NCBI GenBank assembly: GCA_030599175.1
Contig: JAUVON010000041.1
Span: 1 to 13,440 of the forward strand
Origin: Desulfobulbaceae bacterium
Lineage (GTDB): Bacteria; Desulfobacterota; Desulfobulbia; Desulfobulbales; Desulfocapsaceae
Reading direction: 5' to 3'
DNA length: 13,440 nucleotides
The notes under the pieces are model-generated. The model saw nothing but the letters and a program-made list of their open reading frames with translations, did no database searches and had not been told where the DNA came from. Below, one piece after another: positions 1 through 6,495 of this stretch. The translations under genes and the position numbers were made by a program. The stretch's first letter is position 1; each line of letters opens with the position of its first letter.

Positions 1-567
1 AGTCATCACCGCCATAGGTTCACCTCTATGCAGCAACTTCACAAGAGGGGTATAAAGCCCCAGGACAAAACCTCCTGCCAGAAAAATAAGATCGCCTTTA
101 TTCCACCTCATCTCAAGAAAAGCTGAAAAATCACCCCGGAAGATAACCCACATGGCTCCAACCATTCCGAAGACAAGAGCAATCAATTGTCCTCGTTTTA
201 ATCTTTCTCCCACAAGAAAAAAAGCATAAACCCCGGAAATAGAAGGGATCAAGGTGAAAATAACACTGGTGTTCAATGCTGTAGTGTATCTGAGAGAGAG
301 AAACATGCTCCAAAAAAAAATGACCAGGATCCCGCTTATGGCACTGCAACGGAAAAACAGAGCAAGGTTGAAAGTTGCACCGTATTTATAGCGAATCCAT
401 GGTGCAAAAACAATTGATGCGATGACAAAACGAACGAGCGTTAAAACTGCCGGATCCAGCTCATCAGTGATTGCAGCCCCTACGATAAACGAGGTGGAAA
501 CAAGGGCTGCACATACAACCATCAGCAGGTGGATAAAGAACAAAGAATGGTTGCGGGAAAACATCAT
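1..567 (-). CDS. DMT-superfamily (EamA) transporter, partial: N-terminal 189 residues
   Basis: The minus strand reads open from an ATG at 567 to the window edge with no stop, so the C-terminal part is outside. The product begins MMFSRNHSLFFIHLLMVVC and shows alternating hydrophobic helices and short basic loops. It carries an EamA-like segment RYTTALNTSVIFTLIPSISG (residues roughly 93-112) followed by a GERLKRGQLIAL turn. This is the usual first EamA repeat of drug/metabolite exporters, which have ten helices and about 300 residues. The substrate cannot be predicted. Two consecutive ATG codons (567 and 564) are possible starts. The first overlaps the TGA stop of the upstream SPFH gene (ATGA, 567-564), so the gene is probably translationally coupled and is the third gene of the nfeD-SPFH operon. 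The family call is firm, the role unknown. Confidence 0.85.
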   Translation of the reverse strand, partial: MMFSRNHSLFFIHLLMVVCAALVSTSFIVGAAITDELDPAVLTLVRFVIASIVFAPWIRYKYGATFNLALFFRCSAISGILVIFFWSMFLSLRYTTALNTSVIFTLIPSISGVYAFFLVGERLKRGQLIALVFGMVGAMWVIFRGDFSAFLEMRWNKGDLIFLAGGFVLGLYTPLVKLLHRGEPMAVMT

Positions 568-1529
568 CCGCCGAAACGGATCTCCGGTTCAGCTTTAGCC
601 TGCCCCCCCTTCTTTTTCACATGCTCAAGAGTTGCCATAGCTGAAGCAACCATGCCACTTATATCGGTGATATTTCCCGGGATAATCATAGTATTGCTCT
701 CTTTCGCCAGTTTACCAAATGCACCGACATACTGTTTAGCAACTTCCAGGTTGGCTGCTTCCCTGCCCCCCGGGGATGACAGAGCTGCTGCAACCTTCTC
801 TATTCCCTTTGCAGTCGCGTCCGCCACCATAAGAATCTCCTGAGCCTTACCGTCTGCCTCATTGATCCGCTTCGTCTTCTCACCTTCAGAGAGAAAAATG
901 GCCTCTCCACGATCACCCTCCGCCCGGTTGAGAATAGCCTGCTTCTCTCCTTCTGAGCGAGCGATTTCCGCACGCTTCTCTCTTTCCGCCTTCATCTGTT
1001 TTTCCATGGCCTCAAGTACAGTTCGCGGCGGCTGAATATCTTTTATTTCATAGCGGAGAACCTTGATTCCCCAGTTGGTGGCTGCCTCATCAAGAGCCAT
1101 AACAACCTGGCCATTCAGAGTTTCCCGCGCCTCAAAGGTATTATCAAGAGAAATTTTGCCAATGGCCGAACGCAGACTGGTCTGGGCAAGCTGACTGGCT
1201 GCAAAGTGATAGTTATCAATACCGTAAGCGGACATTTTTGAGTTCACAACCTGCAGATAAAGAATACCGTCAACCTCCAGGGTGACGTTATCCGCCGTGA
1301 TACAGGTCTGGGCACTTATATCAATTGGTTCCTCTTTCAGGTTCCGTTTGTATGCAATCTTATCAAAAAACGGGAAAAGGATGTGAAAGCCGGCTGTCAG
1401 GGTGGTCCTGTACTTTCCCAACCTTTCCACCACATACTCCGAGCGCTGAGGTACAATCACTGCTGTCTTGAGCAGAACAACGACAACCAGCACTAAAATC
1501 AACCCAAGCCCAATCAAATTTTGTTCCAT
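564..1529 (-). CDS. qmcA: SPFH/stomatin-like membrane protein (QmcA/band-7 family)
   Basis: The product has 321 residues. It has one N-terminal membrane helix (about 4-22, LIGLGLILVLVVVVLL), then VPQRSEYVVERLGKY and GFHILFPFFDKIAYK, which are typical opening motifs of the SPFH/band-7 domain. DEAATNWGIKVLRYEIKDIQ and the following PPRTVLEAMEKQMKAEREKR match the end of the band-7 core. A long alanine- and glutamate-rich coiled coil with repeated EGEK/EGD units comes next, and the tail is short. The length fits the QmcA family (about 300). Such proteins oligomerise into large membrane cages or microdomains. The start at 1529 is preferred over an in-frame start at 1640 because AAGGAGAGGAG lies just before it and the extra 37 residues look unlike the family. 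nfeD ends 34 bp upstream, as in the well-known NfeD-SPFH pair, and the stop overlaps the start of the EamA gene. Confidence 0.93.
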   Translation of the reverse strand: MEQNLIGLGLILVLVVVVLLKTAVIVPQRSEYVVERLGKYRTTLTAGFHILFPFFDKIAYKRNLKEEPIDISAQTCITADNVTLEVDGILYLQVVNSKMSAYGIDNYHFAASQLAQTSLRSAIGKISLDNTFEARETLNGQVVMALDEAATNWGIKVLRYEIKDIQPPRTVLEAMEKQMKAEREKRAEIARSEGEKQAILNRAEGDRGEAIFLSEGEKTKRINEADGKAQEILMVADATAKGIEKVAAALSSPGGREAANLEVAKQYVGAFGKLAKESNTMIIPGNITDISGMVASAMATLEHVKKKGGQAKAEPEIRFGG

Positions 1530-1563
1530 AATTTCTCCTCTCCTTATTAAAGTGTTGTAGCAA

Positions 1564-2010
1564 CTACACCTTTTCAACATGTATGACGAGGCCTTTTTGA
1601 GAAATAATAGAAATGATTTCTCCCTCGTCAATTTTTTCATCAGCGGTTGCCTTCCAGAATGTCCCGGAATACTTTATCCTCCCCTCCGCAGGCGGCTCAA
1701 TTCTACTGCTGACAACACCTCTTTCCCCGGGAGTGACAAGTTGGATATCTTCATCCACCTCCCCCTCTGGAGAGGATTTTAGAAATTTCTTCTGGATTAT
1801 ACTTCGCAATAAAAACAGCGAGGCAAGTGAGGCTATGATAAAAAGTGCCAGCTGCCAGCTGAGACTCAAATGAAAGAGATATGCCCCAAGCGAGGTAAGC
1901 AGTGCACCTACACCAAAGAAGAAGAGTATAAAGCCGGGTACTGCAAGTTCGAGAAAAAGCAGCATCACTCCGATAATGAGCCAAAACAACGGCGCTGTCA
2001 CGATTCCCAT
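1564..2010 (-). CDS. NfeD-family membrane protein (short form, OB-fold tail)
   Basis: The product has 148 residues. Three membrane helices fill roughly residues 8-70 (FWLIIGVMLLFLELAVPG is the first, with the usual E-x-x-x-PG turn). A C-terminal soluble domain from about 88 to 148 contains GRIKYSGTFWKATADEKI and ends in a beta-rich run; this is the OB-fold found at the end of NfeD proteins. There is no N-terminal ClpP-like protease domain, so this is the short form that partners stomatin/SPFH proteins. The start at 2010 has AGGAGG upstream at good spacing. A longer in-frame start at 2145 would place 45 extra residues across the repeat element and is rejected. It is the first gene of the nfeD-SPFH-EamA operon. 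The expected role is helping assemble or regulate the SPFH scaffold. Confidence 0.9.
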   Translation of the reverse strand: MGIVTAPLFWLIIGVMLLFLELAVPGFILFFFGVGALLTSLGAYLFHLSLSWQLALFIIASLASLFLLRSIIQKKFLKSSPEGEVDEDIQLVTPGERGVVSSRIEPPAEGRIKYSGTFWKATADEKIDEGEIISIISQKGLVIHVEKV

Positions 2011-2057
2011 ATCGCCTCCTGCAGACAAAAAATGAAAAAGAAGATGTGTATTACGTT

Positions 2058-2204
2058 GACAATCTCGTAAAAACCCCAGTTTCGATGGATAAGTAAAAAG
2101 CTTCATATTGGAGGCGTGCAATTTTTCTATTATTACGGCGTACATAAGGTACGTCGTAATGATAGAAAAATTGTAACAACGAACAAGATGAAGACTTTTT
2201 ACGA
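2058..2204. repeat. MITE-like inverted-repeat element (copy 1, full)
   Basis: The left end is GACAATCTCGTAAAAAC (2058-2074). The core is a hairpin with arms 2119-2143 and 2149-2173 and loop ATAAG. All 25 pairs form if two G-T wobbles are allowed. Outside the core, GTAAAAAG-CTTCAT (2093-2106) is mirrored by ATGAAGACTTTTTAC (2188-2202), so the inverted symmetry continues outward. The element lies between the zinc-ribbon gene and nfeD, both transcribed right to left. The folded transcript could end or attenuate transcription or stabilise the 3' end of the upstream mRNA. No transposase is encoded. A 71-bp left-half copy lies at 4500-4570. Confidence 0.8.
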
Positions 2205-2212
2205 CACCATCA

Positions 2213-3154
2213 TTACGTTTTTTCTGCGCTAAACAACCGGTGGTACATCACACCCACCAGAATTATAACCATTGGTACTGTCCAGATAAGACCGATCCCA
2301 AAAGGGACAGCAGAGACAAACTGGATCAAACCCATAAGAACAAATGCCCCTGCCACTTTCCACCACACCTTGTGAATCGCCTTTCTGGAGACTTCCATGG
2401 CCTCCCATGCAGACATCCCTCTGTCCATAATAAGCGGCAGGGTCAGGCTATAACCAACCGTAAGATATAATCCCGGTAAAACAAAAAGGAGCAAGCCTAT
2501 TGCCACAAATATCAACTGGAGCAGTGTTGCCAGAACAATCTGACCGGCAAAATAAAACCCGTTGAAAATCATCTTCCAGGAGATGCCTTCTCCAGCTACC
2601 TTTTTCACCCCTATGTAAAGCAGACCAGCTGTAAAAATAACAGCAACTGCACTGAGGAACAGCTGGATAACACTATCAAATCCCTGGCCAACACCAGTCG
2701 TTTCCTCAACCCCCCGGGAAAGTGTCAGAAAAGAAGCCGCCGCCTCTGCGAGAAGCATCACAAGGTACAGAACAGCAATTGCTGCCCAGATCGATGCCTT
2801 AGCCCCTTTTGTCTCTTCCCAGGTATCTTTAATTACACCGATTATGGGAAAAATGGGGCCGGCTATGGAGGATTCGGGCTGAGCCAGTTCATTATCAGGT
2901 TCTTCCGTTTCACTTTTGTCTGGAGCTATCTCATCGAACCCGAGAACAAGATCAGATAAAACCGGTGGTTCTTCCTGTGTCTCAGGCAATGTTGAAGATT
3001 CTACTGGAGAAATCCCCACCTCATCTGATACCGAATTTTTTCGCCAGGAAAAAACGCCAAAGCTGATTTCGCATTTAGGGCACTGTACCATTTTCTCTCT
3101 ATACGAGTCATCCACAGTACGTTCCGCCCCGCAATGCGGACAGATCAATTTCAT
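2213..3154 (-). CDS. Zinc-ribbon multi-pass membrane protein, unknown function
   Basis: The product has 313 residues from the ATG at 3154, chosen because GGAGG sits six bases upstream; a TTG two codons earlier abuts the GGAGG. The N-terminus is a zinc ribbon with C5-P-H-C8 and C25-P-K-C28 (CPHCGAERTVDDSYREK then QCPKCEISFG), of the MJ0042-like type. An acidic, proline-rich, probably disordered linker spans about 40-100. The rest is hydrophobic, with four to six membrane helices. One long segment (GLLLFVLPGLYLTVGYSLTL) is followed by a cytoplasmic-looking stretch MDRGMSAWEAMEVSRKAI, resembling DUF975-like membrane proteins. Its function is not recognised. It could tether a zinc-binding sensor to the membrane. 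It is upstream of and co-directional with nfeD but separated by the repeat element, so shared transcription is uncertain. Confidence 0.8.
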   Translation of the reverse strand: MKLICPHCGAERTVDDSYREKMVQCPKCEISFGVFSWRKNSVSDEVGISPVESSTLPETQEEPPVLSDLVLGFDEIAPDKSETEEPDNELAQPESSIAGPIFPIIGVIKDTWEETKGAKASIWAAIAVLYLVMLLAEAAASFLTLSRGVEETTGVGQGFDSVIQLFLSAVAVIFTAGLLYIGVKKVAGEGISWKMIFNGFYFAGQIVLATLLQLIFVAIGLLLFVLPGLYLTVGYSLTLPLIMDRGMSAWEAMEVSRKAIHKVWWKVAGAFVLMGLIQFVSAVPFGIGLIWTVPMVIILVGVMYHRLFSAEKT

Positions 3155-3189
3155 CGACAACCTCCAACCAGATTAACCCCGCTCAATGG

Positions 3190-3208
3190 GATGAGTTGAC
3201 AACTCATC
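3190..3208. promoter_or_regulatory. 19-bp palindrome, candidate operator
   Basis: GATGAGTTG-A-CAACTCATC has perfect 9-bp arms around one central base. It lies 36 bp upstream of the zinc-ribbon gene start and could bind a dimeric regulator. No second copy was noticed in the window and no regulator can be assigned. With a one-base centre it cannot form a hairpin with its full arms, so an operator is more plausible than a terminator. Confidence 0.35.
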
Positions 3209-3259
3209 AAGTTATAAAAGAAATTGAACAAAATCTATAATTTTCGTATTATCAGATAA

Positions 3260-3276
3260 GACAAACTCGTAAAAAC
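3260..3276. repeat. Repeat-end motif GAYAAWCTCGTAAAAAC (copy 3)
   Basis: GACAAACTCGTAAAAAC here matches the left ends of the repeat copies at 2058-2074 and 4494-4510. Beyond it the sequence diverges and runs within 20 bp into the ATTCCC-type inverted repeat, so the rest of the element is replaced or absent. Confidence 0.6.
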
Positions 3277-3294
3277 ACAAATTCTGCACCATCC

Positions 3295-3365
3295 CGTCAT
3301 TCCCGCGCAGGCGGGAATCCAGTCATTTCAACACGTTCTGGATTCCCGCCTGCGCGGGAATGACG
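3295..3365. repeat. Perfect 28-bp inverted repeat, dRS3-like (ATTCCC-N8-GGGAAT)
   Basis: The arms 3295-3322 and 3338-3365 are exact reverse complements, separated by a 15-base loop. Each arm contains ATTCCCGCGCAGGCGGGAAT or its complement, itself an 8-bp inverted repeat around four bases. This pattern matches the neisserial dRS3 consensus and similar dispersed repeats in many proteobacteria. It can fold as one long stem or two small hairpins. It lies 78 bp upstream of folA and could act as a transcription barrier, mRNA hairpin or integration target. Confidence 0.85.
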
Positions 3366-3443
3366 AGAAAAGCAGCTGAGGTTCATACGTAATTAGAAAA
3401 CAGATTAAATGCATTTTTATTATTTCTCTTCCCGGAACTTACA

Positions 3444-3926
3444 ATGGAAAAAATAGTTATCGCTGCAATGGCCAGCAATAGAATTATTGGTCGCGAAAAC
3501 AAGTTACCCTGGCACATCCCCGAAGAACTCCGCCTTTTCAAACAAACCACCATGGGCTGCCCCATGATAATGGGGAGAAAAACTTTTGAATCATTCCCCG
3601 CCCCTCTACCGGGACGGCGGCATATTGTTCTCAGCCGTAACAAAAAATATGAACCCGAGGGCGCTGAAGTGGCGGATTCGCTTGAAGAAGCCTTTGAAAT
3701 GTGTGGTCAGACCGAAAAAGTCTTCATAATCGGCGGGGCAGACATTTTCGCACAAGCCCTGCATAGAGCTACTGCAATATTTCTGACCGTTCTTGAGCGG
3801 GAGGCAGAGGGAGACGTCAGTTTTCCGGAAATTCCCCAAAACGAGTTTCGGGAATTTTCCAGAACAGACCATCCCGAGGGCTCTGAACCGTTCACGGTAA
3901 TCAAATACGAGAGAACAATCCTCTAG
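3444..3926 (+). CDS. folA: Dihydrofolate reductase
   Basis: This 160-residue protein reduces 7,8-dihydrofolate to tetrahydrofolate with NADPH in the cytoplasm, supplying one-carbon units for thymidylate, purine and methionine synthesis. It has the family length and motifs: start MEKIVIAAMASNRIIGRENK, then LPWHIPEELRLFKQTTMG with the catalytic acid as Glu28 (Asp27 in E. coli, glutamate in many others), PMIMGRKTFESF, LPGRRHIVLSR for the NADPH phosphate, and the FIIGGADIFAQAL glycine pair. The ribosome site is weak (GGAA, 6 bases before ATG 3444). No thyA is adjacent. The final TAG overlaps the TAG of the opposing DJ-1-like gene, so no terminator fits between them. Confidence 0.97.
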   Translation: MEKIVIAAMASNRIIGRENKLPWHIPEELRLFKQTTMGCPMIMGRKTFESFPAPLPGRRHIVLSRNKKYEPEGAEVADSLEEAFEMCGQTEKVFIIGGADIFAQALHRATAIFLTVLEREAEGDVSFPEIPQNEFREFSRTDHPEGSEPFTVIKYERTIL

Positions 3927-4477
3927 GAGGCTGCAACCATCCCTTTGGCTACTTCCTGTTTTTTCTCTTCTCCAAGAAGTATGCCAAGCATCTCCAGGGC
4001 GAACTCAATAGAGGTGCCTGCACCCCTGCTGGTAACACAATTCTGATCATGCACCACAGTTAAGCTGACATGGGCATCATCGCTCAATTTATCTGCAAAA
4101 AACGGGTGACAGGTTGCTTTCTTCCCTTTGAGCAAACCATGGTGTTCCAAAACCACTGCAGGGGAGGCACAGACGGCGCCGTACAATCTGTTTTCCCTGT
4201 TCTGTTTCTTTAAAATCTCCACCAACACCTTGGAGTCCCTAAGATTCTCCGCCCCGGGAATACCCCCGGGAAGCGCTATCAGGTCATAGGATTCATCAAC
4301 ACAATCCTCAATCAGTTTATCCGCTATAATCCTCACATCATGGGACGACGTTACCTGCAGCTCGCCAACTGATGCCACATCAACTTTGACACCTGCCCGG
4401 CGAAAAACATCGACAATACTGAACGCCTCAACTTCTTCAAAACCATCTGCTACGGGGACAAGTACTTTTTTTTCCAT
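3923..4477 (-). CDS. DJ-1/YajL-like protein (DJ-1/PfpI family)
   Basis: The product has 184 residues. The family fold is shown by VLVPVADGFEEVEAFSIVDV with Glu17 (equivalent to human DJ-1 Glu18), LIALPGGIPGAENLRD, the nucleophile elbow AVCASPAVVLE with Cys103 (DJ-1 Cys106), CHPFFADK with His124, and TSRGAGTSIEFALEMLG near the end. Proteins of this type protect against oxidative and carbonyl stress; chaperone, deglycase and hydratase activities have been proposed and the true substrate is debated. The start at 4477 is preferred over an in-frame ATG at 4489, because GAGGG lies five bases before 4477 and the shorter N-terminus fits the family. It is downstream of the Na+/Pi transporter on the same strand; the gap holds the half repeat. 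It is convergent with folA, with a 4-bp overlap. Confidence 0.92.
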   Translation of the reverse strand: MEKKVLVPVADGFEEVEAFSIVDVFRRAGVKVDVASVGELQVTSSHDVRIIADKLIEDCVDESYDLIALPGGIPGAENLRDSKVLVEILKKQNRENRLYGAVCASPAVVLEHHGLLKGKKATCHPFFADKLSDDAHVSLTVVHDQNCVTSRGAGTSIEFALEMLGILLGEEKKQEVAKGMVAAS

Positions 4478-4493
4478 TTTTTCCCTCATAATT

Positions 4494-4570
4494 GATAAAC
4501 TCGTAAAAACCTCCGTTTCGATGGATAAGTAAAAAGCTTCATATTGGAGGCGTGCAATTTTTCTATTATT
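4494..4570. repeat. MITE-like repeat, truncated copy (left half only)
   Basis: Bases 4500-4570 match 2064-2134 at 69 of 71 positions, and the flanking GATAAA/GACAAT also aligns. The copy stops after TATTATT, in the middle of the first arm of the hairpin seen in copy 1, two bases before the stop codon of the Na+/Pi cotransporter gene. The mirrored right half is missing. It occupies nearly the whole space between two same-strand genes. Confidence 0.85.
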
Positions 4571-4572
4571 TC

Positions 4573-6306
4573 CTAACTGTCTATGGACTCTCTGGTTCGT
4601 GCCTGCTCCTCATCGATGAATTCCTTCATATCCATGACCTGGTCAAACTCCCGGATCTCTTTCTCACTGAGAAGCAGGTCTTTCAGGGCAAAGACCTGGA
4701 GGCGGCAGGACTGGCTGAAGAGACGGTTGGCCATCAGCAGGGAGGCAATTTCCAGCTCATCAACGACTCCATCGGCAACCTTCTTCATCACTGTCTGAAT
4801 AAACCGTTTATCCATCTGTTCGATGTGTACCACGGTTCGCAGCAAACTGCTGTACTGTTCCTGCAGCTCACCAATTTCAAGAAAACGATTGATATCATGG
4901 TACAATTCCAACAGACGACGACGGAACAACTTATACTGACGATTTAAATGTTCATTGTCTGAACTATCAAATTCCTCCAGATCACTCCTGAGTCCCTTAA
5001 TATTCTTTATGGAATTCATGATATTTCGCGAAGCATAGATCATCCGTTCCAATTCCCTGGCCTCGGCTTCTTCGAGCTGGGCATTGAGGAGTTTTACGTA
5101 AAACCCGACAATCTCTCCGTGCAGAAGCTTCACATTCGCATAAAAGTCTGGAAGACTGCTCCGCCTGGCCATGTTTGTTTCAAAAGGTGAGCTGTGATCA
5201 AAGACTAATTTATTATCGATCCTGAAAGTTCTAAGACTATAGTGCTGACACTCCTCAAAGAGATGAAGGATCTCCTTGCGCAAAGAGGTTATGGCTGCTT
5301 CAGGGACTTCAATTGTCGTATCAGTGAGGTAGACGGTAAGGATCTCTTTGCGATCAGGAAAGATCCTGATCAGAAAGCGGGCGAGAATCCCGATAAAGGG
5401 GAAGAACACAACCACACCGATAAAGTTGAAAAGGGTGTGAAAGAGGGCCAGGGCCATGACCGCGTTGGTTGTTATATCAATAAATTGAGCTACCATCCAG
5501 GCAAGAGGCTGCAGCGCGGCAAAGGCAATAATGCCGGTCCCCAGATTAAAGATGAGATGACTGATGCTCACCCGTTTTTTAGACTGGCTACCTCCAATAG
5601 AGCCAAGCAGAACAGTAACCGTGGTACCGACATTGGCACCGATCACCATGGCCACCGAGGTCTCGAAATCGATCAGCCCGCTGTTGAGTCCGGTAAGGAC
5701 AATAGCAATGGAGGCAGAACTAGACTGCATAAGAGCAGTGATCACAATGCCAAAGAGGAGGTAAAGCCAGAGCCCGTAATCAGCAATAGCGCTGAGATCG
5801 ATATGCTGTGCATAATCTTCAACACTGGTCTTCATAAAAGCGAGACCGAGAAAGAGAAAACCAAAGCCGATCAGCAGCCTGCTCCCCTGGAAAAGTTTTG
5901 AGGACGATCCAAAAACGATAAAAATGAGACCACCCCCTGCGATCAGGGGCAAGGCAAAACTCTCGATCTTCAGCTTAAAACCGAAAACAGCCACAATCCA
6001 GGAGGTGAAGGTGGTACCGATATTGGCACCCATCATCACCCCGATCCCGTTTTCCATAGTCATCACCCCGGCTCCGACAAAGGCAAGAACCATGAGAGAC
6101 ACCGCTGAGCTGGACTGGAGAATAGCAGTGATGAAGGAACCGCTGCCGATGGAGCGCAGACGACCGTTGGTATAGTACCTGATCATCCGGCGAAAGGCCT
6201 TGCCGGACATGGCCTTGATGGAATCCTCCAGGAGGAACATACCATAGAGGAAAATGGAGAGGCCGGCCAGTAGTTTCCAGAGATCTAGAGAGACATCCAT
6301 AGACAT
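4573..6306 (-). CDS. Na+/phosphate cotransporter family protein with PhoU-like tail
   Basis: The product has 577 residues. Two inverted Na/Pi cotransporter repeats are clear: QSSSA at 64-68 with GANIGTT at 93-99, and QSSSA at 194-198 with GANVGTT at 223-229. These paired signatures form the substrate and sodium sites of the NptA/SLC34 family. About eight membrane helices cover residues 8-330. The remaining 240 residues are soluble, charged and helical, like PhoU, which fits the common bacterial NptA-PhoU fusion. The predicted role is sodium-driven phosphate movement across the inner membrane; direction is uncertain, and PhoU-tailed members may export or balance phosphate. Starts at 6306 and 6300 (M-S-M) are both possible, with no strong ribosome site. 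A DtxR-like palindrome lies 25-43 bases upstream. The DJ-1-like gene follows on the same strand. Confidence 0.93.
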   Translation of the reverse strand: MSMDVSLDLWKLLAGLSIFLYGMFLLEDSIKAMSGKAFRRMIRYYTNGRLRSIGSGSFITAILQSSSAVSLMVLAFVGAGVMTMENGIGVMMGANIGTTFTSWIVAVFGFKLKIESFALPLIAGGGLIFIVFGSSSKLFQGSRLLIGFGFLFLGLAFMKTSVEDYAQHIDLSAIADYGLWLYLLFGIVITALMQSSSASIAIVLTGLNSGLIDFETSVAMVIGANVGTTVTVLLGSIGGSQSKKRVSISHLIFNLGTGIIAFAALQPLAWMVAQFIDITTNAVMALALFHTLFNFIGVVVFFPFIGILARFLIRIFPDRKEILTVYLTDTTIEVPEAAITSLRKEILHLFEECQHYSLRTFRIDNKLVFDHSSPFETNMARRSSLPDFYANVKLLHGEIVGFYVKLLNAQLEEAEARELERMIYASRNIMNSIKNIKGLRSDLEEFDSSDNEHLNRQYKLFRRRLLELYHDINRFLEIGELQEQYSSLLRTVVHIEQMDKRFIQTVMKKVADGVVDELEIASLLMANRLFSQSCRLQVFALKDLLLSEKEIREFDQVMDMKEFIDEEQARTRESIDS

Positions 6307-6495
6307 GAGTGAAGTATTGAGTAATTATCTTTAAGGCAAGCTAACCTTACCTCCAGCGACATCTTGGTAATGATAAAAATGAACCCTACAAAACAGAATT
6401 TTAGAAGTCAATAATTTTCGTTACCCGGAGTAACTTACCGAGTTGTCAATATTTTAAGGTCATAAATAAGCAAAACATGACTATCATTGTCAGTT
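6307..6495 (-). promoter_or_regulatory. Intergenic region upstream of Na+/Pi cotransporter
   Basis: This 189-bp gap holds a candidate minus-strand promoter: TTGACT (6411-6406), 17-bp spacer, TAGGGT (6388-6383). The -35 is good (5 of 6) and the -10 poor (3 of 6). Other items are a GTTAC-CCGGA-GTAAC palindrome at 6420-6434, the DtxR-like palindrome at 6331-6349, and an imperfect dyad TGACTATCATTGTCA at 6478-6492. The dyad lies four bases past the stop of the 1071-aa gene and might act as a weak end-of-transcript hairpin. No small gene is seen. Confidence 0.35.
6331..6349 (-). promoter_or_regulatory. DtxR/IdeR-like palindrome upstream of Na+/Pi cotransporter
   Basis: Read on the minus strand, TAAGGTTAGCTTGCCTTAA matches the DtxR/IdeR box TTAGGTTAGCCTAACCTAA (consensus from memory) at 14 of 19 positions. 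It lies between the candidate promoter and the start codon, where a bound metalloregulator could block transcription. Binding is inference from resemblance only. Confidence 0.3.

Larger units (their letters stand above)
3155..3443. promoter_or_regulatory. Divergent intergenic region between zinc-ribbon gene and folA
   Basis: This 289-bp gap must hold the promoters of both divergent genes. From left to right it contains the GGAGG of the minus-strand gene (3161-3165), a 19-bp palindrome (3190-3208), an AT-rich stretch with a TATAAT (3236-3241) lacking a good -35, the GACAAACTCGTAAAAAC repeat end (3260-3276) and the perfect 28-bp inverted repeat (3295-3365). folA has only a weak GGAA ribosome site at 3434. 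No gene is seen here. Promoter positions are not certain. Confidence 0.5.

Noticed and set aside
529..843. Plus-strand open frame of 104 codons opposite the SPFH gene
   Set aside because: It lies antisense to a well-supported conserved gene, has no ribosome site and no recognisable protein features.
3236..3241. TATAAT as a folA -10 box
   Set aside because: There is no acceptable -35 at 16-18 bp spacing, and the large inverted repeat would lie in the leader; not enough to call a promoter.
2058..3365. CRISPR array from the repeated motifs
   Set aside because: The repeats are kilobases apart, unevenly spaced, and there are no cas genes.
5242..5901. Plus-strand open frame of 219 codons opposite the Na+/Pi cotransporter
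   Set aside because: It is long but mirrors a conserved membrane gene in antisense. Its very hydrophilic Lys/Asp/Asn-rich product is what the complement of a hydrophobic gene gives.
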